From: an uncultured Lachnospiraceae bacterium
GTDB taxonomy: Bacteria; Bacillota; Clostridia; Lachnospirales; Lachnospiraceae
Length of the DNA: 44,385 nt
NCBI GenBank assembly: GCA_947629545.1
Contig: CANREE010000014.1
Coordinates: forward strand, 1 to 44,385
Direction of reading: 5' to 3'
Each line of letters starts with the position of its first letter. Position 1 is the first letter of the stretch. Positions 7,804 through 14,507 of the stretch are shown one piece after another. The position numbers and the translations under genes are program-made. Below the pieces are notes generated by a model. It was not told the origin of the DNA, did not search any database, and worked only from the letters and a program-made list of their open reading frames with translations.

Positions 7804-8967
7804 GTGAAGAAACTGTATGACATCATCACACCCTGCCATTTCGGTCTGGAGGCGGTGTTAAAAAGGGAGATTATCGATCTGGGTTACGAACCTTCGCTTG
7901 TGGAAGACGGAAGGATTACATTTGCCGGCGATGCAGAGGCGGTCTGCCGCGCTAATATTTTCCTGCGTACGGCAGAGCGGGTACTCGTGAAAGCCGGAAG
8001 CTTCCGGGCAGAGACTTATGATGAACTGTTTGAGAATACGAAAGCCATTGCATGGGAAGAATTTCTTCCGCAGGACGGGAGGTTCTGGGTGGCGAAGGCG
8101 TCATCTGTCAAGAGTAAGCTGTTCAGTCCATCGGATATTCAGCGTATTATGAAAAAGGCCATGGTGGAACGCATGAAGGCGGCTTACGGGGTAACGATAC
8201 TGCCGGAGACCGGGCAGAGTTACCCGCTGCGGGCTTTCTTTTATAAGGATCAGGTAACGATCGGCGTTGATACCACCGGGGAATCCCTGCATAAGCGGGG
8301 TTATCGGACAGAAGCCGGCAAAGCGCCGATCTCAGAAACGCTGGCGGCGGCGCTGATTTTGCTTACCCCGTGGAAAGGCAGCCGGATTCTGGTGGATCCT
8401 TTTTGCGGAAGCGGGACATTTCCTATTGAGGCGGCTATGATGGCGGCGAATATAGCGCCTGGCAGGAGGCGAACCTTTTTGGCGCAGGCGTGGGAAAATC
8501 TGGTGGCGGAACATTTTTGGCGTGACGCTCTGGAGGAAGCGGAAGAGCTTGAAGATCTGTCGGTGGAAACAGATATTCAGGGTTATGATATCGATGGCGA
8601 CGTCATGAGGGTGGCCCGGTCCAACGCGGAGAGGGCCGGTGTGTCAGGACTGGTGCATCTGCAGCAGAGACCGCTCAGCGCGCTGAGCCATCCGAAGAAA
8701 TATGGTTTTCTGATTACGAATCCGCCCTATGGGGAGCGGATCGAAGAGAAAGAGAATCTGCCGGCGCTTTATCGGGAACTGGGCGAGAAGATCCGCCAGC
8801 TGGACAGCTGGTCAGCCTATGTGATCACGGCGTATGAGGATGCAGAACGGTATATCGGACGGAAAGCAGATAAGAATCGGAAAATCTATAACGGTATGAT
8901 AAAGACTTATTATTATCAATACCTTGGACCGAAACCTCCGGCGAGAAAGGCAATGTCGCGGGAATGA
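7804..8967 (+). CDS. THUMP-domain RNA methyltransferase (RlmL/YpsC family)
   Basis: A 387-residue cytosolic SAM-dependent enzyme. It has an N-terminal ferredoxin-like/THUMP RNA-binding region (about residues 1-160), then a Rossmann methyltransferase domain with DPFCGSGTFPIEAA (about 199) and the catalytic NPPYGER motif (about 305), typical of N2-guanine RNA methyltransferases. Relatives methylate G2445 of 23S rRNA; the exact base here is inference. It starts with GTG at 7804 behind AGAGAGGA. A MarR- or transporter-type alternative can be excluded. Confidence 0.9.
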   Translation: MKKLYDIITPCHFGLEAVLKREIIDLGYEPSLVEDGRITFAGDAEAVCRANIFLRTAERVLVKAGSFRAETYDELFENTKAIAWEEFLPQDGRFWVAKASSVKSKLFSPSDIQRIMKKAMVERMKAAYGVTILPETGQSYPLRAFFYKDQVTIGVDTTGESLHKRGYRTEAGKAPISETLAAALILLTPWKGSRILVDPFCGSGTFPIEAAMMAANIAPGRRRTFLAQAWENLVAEHFWRDALEEAEELEDLSVETDIQGYDIDGDVMRVARSNAERAGVSGLVHLQQRPLSALSHPKKYGFLITNPPYGERIEEKENLPALYRELGEKIRQLDSWSAYVITAYEDAERYIGRKADKNRKIYNGMIKTYYYQYLGPKPPARKAMSRE

Positions 8968-9032
8968 CAGATATCTGACGTTAGCCGGGCTGTGTAGAGG
9001 CAGCTCTTCGGACAGGGAAAGGAAATGATACT

Positions 9033-9668
9033 ATGAAACATAAGATTATCGTGGCTACGGGAAATGCCGGAAAGATGCGTGAATTTCGCATGATTCTGGA
9101 AGGTCTGGGTCTTGAGATCCTCTCGATGAAAGACGCGGGCGTATCTGTGGATATCGTGGAAAATGGGACTACATTTGCAGAGAACGCCGAGATCAAGGCC
9201 ATGGCAGTCTGGAAGCAGACCGGAGATATCGTGCTGGCGGATGATTCCGGTCTGGTGGTGGATTATCTGGGCGGCGAGCCGGGAATCTATTCGGCCCGTT
9301 ATCTGGGAGAGGATACTTCCTATGAGGTGAAGAATCAGGTGATCATCGATCGTCTGGAAGGAGCAAAGGAGGAAGAACGGACAGCTCGTTTTGTTTGCGC
9401 CATTGCAGCGGTTTTGCCGGATGGACGGGTACTGCATACCGAAGGAACGGTGGAAGGACTGATCGCCCATCGGCCGGCTGGAAATGGTGGTTTCGGTTAT
9501 GATCCGATCTTTTATCTGCCGGAGTACGGCATGACATCGGCGGAGATTTCGGCAGAGGAGAAGAACGGGATCAGTCACCGGGGCAAGGCGCTCCGTGCGA
9601 TGGAACAGCTGCTTGGCAATGTGTCAGGACTGGCGGTGGACGTCACCAGACGGCATACCGGCAGATAA
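9033..9668 (+). CDS. rdgB: XTP/dITP diphosphatase (non-canonical purine NTP pyrophosphatase)
   Basis: A 211-residue Ham1/RdgB family protein. It hydrolyses dITP, ITP and XTP to monophosphates and pyrophosphate, keeping deaminated purines out of nucleic acids. Motifs: ATGNAGKMREF at the N-terminus, ADDSGLVVDYLGGEPGIYSARY in the middle, and GGFGYDPIF with SHRGKAL near the end. AAAGGAAA precedes ATG 9033. It is followed after 12 bases by a phosphoesterase, the same pairing as ysnA-ysnB in Bacillus. Residues after about 196 are a short non-conserved tail. Confidence 0.95.
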   Translation: MKHKIIVATGNAGKMREFRMILEGLGLEILSMKDAGVSVDIVENGTTFAENAEIKAMAVWKQTGDIVLADDSGLVVDYLGGEPGIYSARYLGEDTSYEVKNQVIIDRLEGAKEEERTARFVCAIAAVLPDGRVLHTEGTVEGLIAHRPAGNGGFGYDPIFYLPEYGMTSAEISAEEKNGISHRGKALRAMEQLLGNVSGLAVDVTRRHTGR

Positions 9669-9680
9669 GGGGGGCATTTC

Positions 9681-10166
9681 ATGAAGATACTGGTTGTCAG
9701 CGATACTCATCGCAGGGATGACAGTTTGAGAATGGTCATTGAGAAATATAAGCCCCTCGATATGCTGATTCATCTGGGAGATGCTGAGGGCAGCGAAATG
9801 TTCATTGCCGACTGGGTAAATCCCGGCTGTCGGATGGAAATGGTGCTGGGAAACAATGATTTTTTCTCCATGCTGGATAAGGAGCGTGAGATTGTACTGG
9901 GCCGCCACCGTGTCCTCCTGACCCACGGCCATTATTACGGCGTGTCGATCGGACCTGAGGGTCTGGCGGATGAAGCCAGAAGCCGCGGTTGTGATATTGC
10001 GATGTTTGGCCACACGCACAAGCCTTACAGCAATACTGTCAGCGGTGTACTGCTTCTGAATCCCGGCAGTTTGTCCTATCCGCGGCAGGAAGGACGTCTT
10101 CCGGCATATATGCTGGTAAATGTAGACGAAAGTGGAGAATTGACATATAAGCAGATGTATTTGTAA
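9681..10166 (+). CDS. YfcE/MJ0936-type metallophosphoesterase
   Basis: A 161-residue calcineurin-like phosphoesterase with VSDTH, IHLGD, LGNND, THGH and FGHTH, all metal ligands intact. GGGGGG (9669-9674) lies before the ATG, and only 12 bases separate it from rdgB, so the two form an operon. It corresponds to Bacillus YsnB by position and family. The physiological substrate is not established. It is the second member of this superfamily in 3 kb, but differs enough from the 7146 gene not to be a recent duplicate. Confidence 0.9.
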   Translation: MKILVVSDTHRRDDSLRMVIEKYKPLDMLIHLGDAEGSEMFIADWVNPGCRMEMVLGNNDFFSMLDKEREIVLGRHRVLLTHGHYYGVSIGPEGLADEARSRGCDIAMFGHTHKPYSNTVSGVLLLNPGSLSYPRQEGRLPAYMLVNVDESGELTYKQMYL

Positions 10167-10193
10167 ACAGAGAATAAAAATCATAAAAAACGG

Positions 10194-10222
10194 TTGACAA
10201 TTCTGATGTTGTCATATATAAT
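10194..10222 (+). promoter_or_regulatory. perfect consensus promoter of the tRNA cluster
   Basis: TTGACA (10194-10199), 17 bases, TATAAT (10217-10222). The first tRNA begins 61 bases later. Confidence 0.93.
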
Positions 10223-10283
10223 GATTTGTGCGCTGCGAAAGGCGTTCATGGTAAGGGGCAGATTTCGACGCCTTGACACATAC

Positions 10284-10358
10284 CGGGGTGTGGCTCAGTT
10301 TGGCTAGAGCGCCTGGTTTGGGACCAGGAAGTCGCAGGTTCGAATCCTGTCACCCCGA
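10284..10358 (+). tRNA. tRNA-Pro (TGG)
   Basis: Acceptor CGGGGTG pairs with CACCCCG. The anticodon stem CCTGG/CCAGG encloses loop TTTGGGA with anticodon TGG. The T arm contains GGTTCGAATCC. The discriminator A is at 10358. CCA is not encoded. Confidence 0.97.
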
Positions 10359-10369
10359 TACCATTTCAT

Positions 10370-10440
10370 GCAGGTGTGGTTCAATGGTAGAACACTAGCC
10401 TTCCAAGCTGGATACGTGGGTTCGATTCCCATCACCTGCT
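10370..10440 (+). tRNA. tRNA-Gly (TCC)
   Basis: Acceptor GCAGGTG pairs with CACCTGC. Anticodon loop CTTCCAA gives TCC. T arm GGGTTCGATTCCC. It is 11 bases after tRNA-Pro. Confidence 0.97.
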
Positions 10441-10506
10441 CTTGCCATCCGCGTGCGCGCGGGGCCGTGAACGGAGCGGCTGTCTGCGCGGCGGAGAGCG
10501 GAGTCT

Positions 10507-10580
<74 letters not shown>

Positions 10581-10594
10581 TTGGAATTTAATAT

Positions 10595-10670
10595 GGTGGG
10601 TATAGCGCAGCTGGTTAGCGCGCCAGATTGTGGCTCTGGAGGCCAAGGGTTCGAATCCCTTTATCCACCT
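10595..10670 (+). tRNA. tRNA-His (GTG)
   Basis: Anticodon stem CCAGA/TCTGG with loop TTGTGGC gives GTG. Position 10595 supplies the extra G-1 typical of tRNA-His, paired with C73. T arm GGGTTCGAATCCC. Confidence 0.96.
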
Positions 10671-10679
10671 TCGCTAAGA

Positions 10680-10706
10680 TGGAAGCCGGAAGGCTTTCAT
10701 TTTTGG
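10680..10706 (+). terminator. possible terminator inside the tRNA cluster
   Basis: GGAAGCC (10681-10687) pairs with GGCTTTC (10692-10698) and is followed by ATTTTTGGTTTT. It may end or reduce transcription before tRNA-Gln, or be a processing spacer. Confidence 0.5.
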
Positions 10707-10777
10707 TTTTGTCCACTGCATAATCTTCTTGCCTGAAGGCGTATTTTGTGCTAAGATAATTATGCTTTTGATGTTGT

Positions 10778-10849
10778 TGGGCCATCGCCAAGCGGTAAGG
10801 CACAGGACTTTGACTCCTGCACTCGTTGGTTCGAATCCAACTGGCCCAG
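10778..10849 (+). tRNA. tRNA-Gln (TTG)
   Basis: Acceptor TGGGCCA pairs with TGGCCCA. Anticodon stem CAGGA/TCCTG with loop CTTTGAC gives TTG. T arm GGTTCGAATCC. Confidence 0.97.
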
Positions 10850-10853
10850 CTTA

Positions 10854-10900
10854 ACCGGCCGAAAGCCCTGAATATTCATTTGGGCTTCCGGTCATTTTAT
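10854..10900 (+). terminator. terminator after the tRNA cluster
   Basis: ACCGG plus AAGCCC pair with GGGCTT plus CCGGT around an unpaired 4-base bulge, followed by CATTTTATT. Confidence 0.6.
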
Positions 10901-10982
10901 TGCGGCCGCGGCCGGATACGCGCCGCAGCTTAACGCACTGCAGCCGGCCTGACATGCCTGCAGAAGAAGGAGCACTGGATTG

Positions 10983-12371
10983 ATGAAAGGCTTTTGGAAG
11001 AAATACATCGGCGACCGGCAGTTTTACAAGATGGTCCTGACCGTGGCAGTCCCGATCATGATTCAGAACGGCATTACGAATTTTGTGAGTCTTCTGGACA
11101 ATATCATGGTGGGGCAGGTGGGGACCGTGCAGATGTCCGGCGTTGCTATTGCCAATAACCTGATCTTCGTTTACAATATCTGTATCTTTGGCATGATCTC
11201 CGGCGCGGGGATCTTCGGGGCGCAGTTCTACGGACAGCAGAATCATGAGGGAGTTCGCAATACGTTCCGCTTCAAGATCATCATCTGTGCGCTGTTCACG
11301 GCGGCTGCAATCGCGGTCTTTCTGGCAGGCGGCGGGGAGCTGATCTCGCTGTACCTGCAGGGAGAGGGGGCTGCGGAGGATATCGAGGCGACCTTTTTCT
11401 ACGGGCGGCAGTATCTGGATATTATGCTGATCGGTTTTGTGCCGTTCGCGGTGGTGCAGATCTATTCCAGCACGCTGAGGGAGTGCAGCGAGACCTTCGT
11501 GCCGATGGCGGCGGGCGTGGCCGCCGTCCTGGTGAACCTGATATTTAACTATATCCTGATCTTCGGGCATTTCGGCGCGCCGCGGCTGGGCGCGGCGGGA
11601 GCGGCTTATGCGACGGTGCTTTCCCGGTTTGTGGAGTGCGCCATTACAGTGGTCTGGACTCACTCTCATGCAGGGAGGAATCCGTTTATCGTGCATGCCT
11701 ACAGGAGTTTTCGGATGCCGCGGCGCCTGGTGGGGCAGATCGTACAGAAGGGAACGCCGCTGATGTGCAATGAGGCGATCTGGTCTGTGGGAATGGCGGT
11801 GCTTCTGCAGTGCTATTCGTACCGGGGGCTTGAGGTGGTGGCGGCGCAGAACATTTCCTCCACGGTGTCCAATCTGTTCAATGTGGTGTTCATGGCGCTG
11901 GGAAGCGCGGTGGCGATCATCATGGGACAGCTTCTGGGCGCCGGAAAGATGGAGGAGGCGGTGGATCAGGACCGGAAGCTGATCTTCTTCTCGGTGGCGG
12001 TCTGCCTGGTCATGGGGACGCTTATGTCCCTTGCTGCGCCATTGATCCCGAAGATCTACAATACGACGGAGGGCGTGCGCAGTCTGGCGGCGGTATTTAT
12101 CCTGATCGAAGCGCTGTTCATGCCGGTTCACGCGTTCATCAATGCGTCGTACTTCACGCTGCGTTCCGGAGGGAAGACGGTCATTACGTTCTTCTTCGAC
12201 GGGGTGTATGTGTGGGTGGTGTCGATCCCGGTGATCTATGCGGTGGGTCATTTCACCGCGCTGCCCATCGTGCCGCTGTTCTTCCTTGGCAGGAGCCTTG
12301 ATCTGATCAAATGCGCCGTCGGCGCGGCGCTTCTGAAGAGGAGGGTATGGGTACATAATATTGTGGGATAA
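10983..12371 (+). CDS. MATE-family multidrug/organic cation exporter
   Basis: A 462-residue integral membrane protein with about 12 hydrophobic segments in two similar halves, as in the MATE (NorM/DinF) family of Na+- or H+-coupled exporters. N-terminal family features include the PIMIQNGITNFVSLLDNIMVG-like stretch in helix 1-2 and GAGIFGAQFYGQ in the next. AAGGAG (10967-10972) lies 10 bases before ATG 10983; an adjacent in-frame TTG at 10980 is an alternative. The substrate cannot be predicted. It sits just downstream of the tRNA cluster and is probably monocistronic. Confidence 0.92.
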   Translation: MKGFWKKYIGDRQFYKMVLTVAVPIMIQNGITNFVSLLDNIMVGQVGTVQMSGVAIANNLIFVYNICIFGMISGAGIFGAQFYGQQNHEGVRNTFRFKIIICALFTAAAIAVFLAGGGELISLYLQGEGAAEDIEATFFYGRQYLDIMLIGFVPFAVVQIYSSTLRECSETFVPMAAGVAAVLVNLIFNYILIFGHFGAPRLGAAGAAYATVLSRFVECAITVVWTHSHAGRNPFIVHAYRSFRMPRRLVGQIVQKGTPLMCNEAIWSVGMAVLLQCYSYRGLEVVAAQNISSTVSNLFNVVFMALGSAVAIIMGQLLGAGKMEEAVDQDRKLIFFSVAVCLVMGTLMSLAAPLIPKIYNTTEGVRSLAAVFILIEALFMPVHAFINASYFTLRSGGKTVITFFFDGVYVWVVSIPVIYAVGHFTALPIVPLFFLGRSLDLIKCAVGAALLKRRVWVHNIVG

Positions 12372-12466
12372 AAACTGTGAGTCATGTTGTTTAGCTGGTA
12401 TATAAGAAAACGACAGGAGATCAGCAGGACCCGATTACCGATGTATCTTGAAAAGGAGGGATTTCA

Positions 12467-12976
12467 ATGCAGTACACATCCGCGCAGGCAGCGAAGCTGC
12501 TTCGGAAACTGAATGAAGAGAAAGCGGCTCTTCTGAGCCGCGAATCCATGAGCTGCAGCTTCGTGGCGGCGGTTCAGGAGAACGTGGAAGACGTGAGGCC
12601 GGAATACGACTATGCGGGCACCCAGGAGAAGCTGGCGGAGGTCGATGAGAAGATCCGCCGGCTGAAGCACGCGATGAATCAGTTCAACATCAGCACGATG
12701 GTGCCTGAATGCGGCATGACCATCGACCAGATCCTGGTGTACATTCCCCAGCTTACGGCCCGGAAGCAGAAGCTGGAGGAGATGGCCTCCCGCCTGCCCA
12801 AACGGCGCAAGGAGAATTACGGCCGCGTCGCGACCAGCAATATTGAGTACGAGTATGCCAACTATGATCCGGCGAAGGTGAGGGAAGACCTGATCGCGCT
12901 GTCGGACGAGCTGGCGAAGGCGCAGACCGCGCTGGATGTAGTGAACAATACGGCGACGCTGGAACTGCCGTTCTGA
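12467..12976 (+). CDS. conserved coiled-coil protein of unknown function
   Basis: A 169-residue soluble protein with AAAAGGAGGG before ATG 12467. Helical heptad-like stretches cover residues about 5-25, 48-66 and 84-105 (charged, Leu/Lys/Glu-rich), with a conserved-looking middle NISTMVPECGMTIDQILVYIPQL and an end TLELPF. There is no signal or membrane segment. It resembles uncharacterised Clostridia proteins I cannot name with certainty. It follows the MATE gene by 95 bases, but its own good ribosome site and a possible TATATAAG box suggest independent expression. Confidence 0.7.
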   Translation: MQYTSAQAAKLLRKLNEEKAALLSRESMSCSFVAAVQENVEDVRPEYDYAGTQEKLAEVDEKIRRLKHAMNQFNISTMVPECGMTIDQILVYIPQLTARKQKLEEMASRLPKRRKENYGRVATSNIEYEYANYDPAKVREDLIALSDELAKAQTALDVVNNTATLELPF

Positions 12977-13245
12977 GACGGTTCCGGCTTTCCGGGACGC
13001 GGCAGTCAGGATATTTCATTTAAAAGCCAGTTTGGTTTACAGTCAGCGTTTGCGTTTTCCGTTATTTTCGCGCTTATAGGTGAATGTTCAGTGTTAAAGC
13101 ATGCAGAGCTGATTTTTTCCATCCTGCCGCCGCGTGCGCAAACCTGTCCGCCGCAGGGCGGACGGCGGTTGAGGTTCGGTTTCACGCCGCCGTATTTTCA
13201 TGCGGATAAAGCGCCGGTGACGCTTTAGCCGAATTCCGATTTCTG

Positions 13246-13274
13246 TTGCGAAGGCCGGGGAAATCGTGTATAGT
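13246..13274 (+). promoter_or_regulatory. promoter of the GIY-YIG gene
   Basis: TTGCGA (13246-13251), 17 bases, TATAGT (13269-13274), 58 bases before the start codon. The rest of the 356-base gap 12977-13332 has two hairpins (GTCCGCC-GCAG-GGCGGAC near 13146-13163 and AAAGCG...CGCTTT near 13208-13226) but no gene that I can support. Confidence 0.55.
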
Positions 13275-13332
13275 ATTAATTGTGATGTATCTGTGCGGTT
13301 ACCTTGATGAAAGTGACAGAGGAGAAAAGGTA

Positions 13333-14160
13333 ATGATAACTTTTGGAAAGACAATATCACTCTTTTTAATTGAAGGTGACCCAAACAAACGTTGGGTTTG
13401 CGAATTGTCAAACTGGAACGGAAAGGCATATAAAATCCCGAGAATAGATATAAAACGTTGTGATGACAGAAAAGATCTGAATGCCTGCGGCGTATACTTT
13501 TTATTCGGAAATAACGATTCCGATGGAAAAGGAATCGTGTATATCGGAGAAGCGGAGGATGTTTTGGCAAGGCTGAAACAGCATGACGCGCCGAATGGAA
13601 AAGATTTCTGGAATGAGTGTATTGTGTTTATAAGCAAGGATAACCGCCTGAATAAAGCCCATATAAAATATTTGGAGCACAGGTGTTACATGTTGGCCAG
13701 AGAGGCAAACCGGTACATGATTGAGAATTCTACTATTCCTGCTGACGCCTCGATTACAGAAGCTGAACAGGCGGAAATGGACGAGTTCCTGTATTATATT
13801 CGTATGATAAATAATGTCCTGGGACATAAAGTCCTGGAACCCGTAGTATCAGATGTGGAGACTGTTGAGGCGGAGAAGTCCAACGAAGTGCTGTATATCA
13901 GTGCCGCTCGTGGCGCCAATGCCCGGGGGATGCAGACGAGTGAAGGATTTGTAGTTTTAAAGGGCTCTCATATTGCTGATTCAGTGACAAAATCCTGCCC
14001 TCAAAATATTTGCAGGTTACGGGACAGGCTGACCCAAGACGGGACAATTGATGCAAATGGCACATTTACGGACAATAAGGTGTTTAGCAGCCTTTCTACA
14101 GCGGCAAGCGTTGTCATGGGCCGCAGCGCTAACGGACTGGCAGAGTGGAGGACTAAATAA
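13333..14160 (+). CDS. GIY-YIG domain protein with C-terminal DUF4357
   Basis: A 275-residue protein. The GIY-YIG-type fold lies at about residues 50-120, with CGVYFLFG and GIVYIGEAEDVLARLKQH as the two signature strands. The end (about residues 195-275) matches DUF4357: EGFVVLKGS, then FSSLSTAASVVMGRSANG and the terminal EW. This architecture is known in predicted nucleases often linked to restriction or mobile DNA; no reaction is proven for this type. AGAGGAGA (13318-13325) fixes ATG 13333 over an upstream open extension. The gene is more A+T-rich than its neighbours and lies 52 bases before tRNA-Leu, both hinting at acquisition. Confidence 0.88.
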   Translation: MITFGKTISLFLIEGDPNKRWVCELSNWNGKAYKIPRIDIKRCDDRKDLNACGVYFLFGNNDSDGKGIVYIGEAEDVLARLKQHDAPNGKDFWNECIVFISKDNRLNKAHIKYLEHRCYMLAREANRYMIENSTIPADASITEAEQAEMDEFLYYIRMINNVLGHKVLEPVVSDVETVEAEKSNEVLYISAARGANARGMQTSEGFVVLKGSHIADSVTKSCPQNICRLRDRLTQDGTIDANGTFTDNKVFSSLSTAASVVMGRSANGLAEWRTK

Positions 14161-14212
14161 TTCACAAGGGTGAATGGCACTTGCATTAGTAACCGGGAAT
14201 GATTGGATATGC

Positions 14213-14293
14213 GCGGGTATGGCGGAATTGGCAGACGCGCAGGATTTAGGTTCCTGTGGCTATACCGTGTGGGTTCAAATCCCACTACCCGCA
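14213..14293 (+). tRNA. tRNA-Leu (TAG)
   Basis: Acceptor GCGGGTA pairs with TACCCGC. Anticodon stem CAGGA/TCCTG with loop TTTAGGT gives TAG. A type II variable arm is present, and the T arm is GGGTTCAAATCCC. Confidence 0.95.
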
Positions 14294-14298
14294 TCAGC

Positions 14299-14340
14299 GA
14301 AAAATGGCGAGCCGCTTACTGTGACGACTCGTCATTTTTC
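14299..14340 (+). terminator. terminator after tRNA-Leu
   Basis: GAAAAATGGCGAG pairs with CTCGTCATTTTTC (13 bp, one G-U) around a 16-base loop, ending in a T-run. Confidence 0.85.
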
Positions 14341-14399
14341 ATCGGCAATATGCCGTCTGTCTGTATCGGGGACACGCAGCGCGGGAGCGGGCGCTGGCC

Positions 14400-14507
14400 A
14401 TGGAGAATTTCACAGAGGCGCGGCTGGATCATGTGATCGATGGAGATACAATGATCGTGACGATGGACGGAGTGACCGAACTCATTCTCGGATATTGGCG
14501 CTGTGAG
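14400..14507 (+). pseudogene. possible N-terminal remnant of a thermonuclease-like gene
   Basis: Between the tRNA-Leu terminator and the end of the convergent kinase gene, a frame from ATG 14400 reads EARLDHVIDGDTMIVTMDG. The VIDGDT-x-hydrophobic pattern is the start of the staphylococcal-nuclease (SNase) fold. After about 36 codons it runs antisense into the kinase gene, with no further similarity. There is no ribosome site. I read it as a truncated remnant; a chance match is possible because only about 20 residues support it. Confidence 0.35.

Noticed and set aside
10851-12356. 501-codon open frame on the minus strand opposite the MATE exporter gene
   Set aside because: It is rich in His, Arg and Gln with no fold, lies wholly antisense to a well-supported membrane protein and spans tRNA sequence. 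It is a shadow of G+C-rich third positions.
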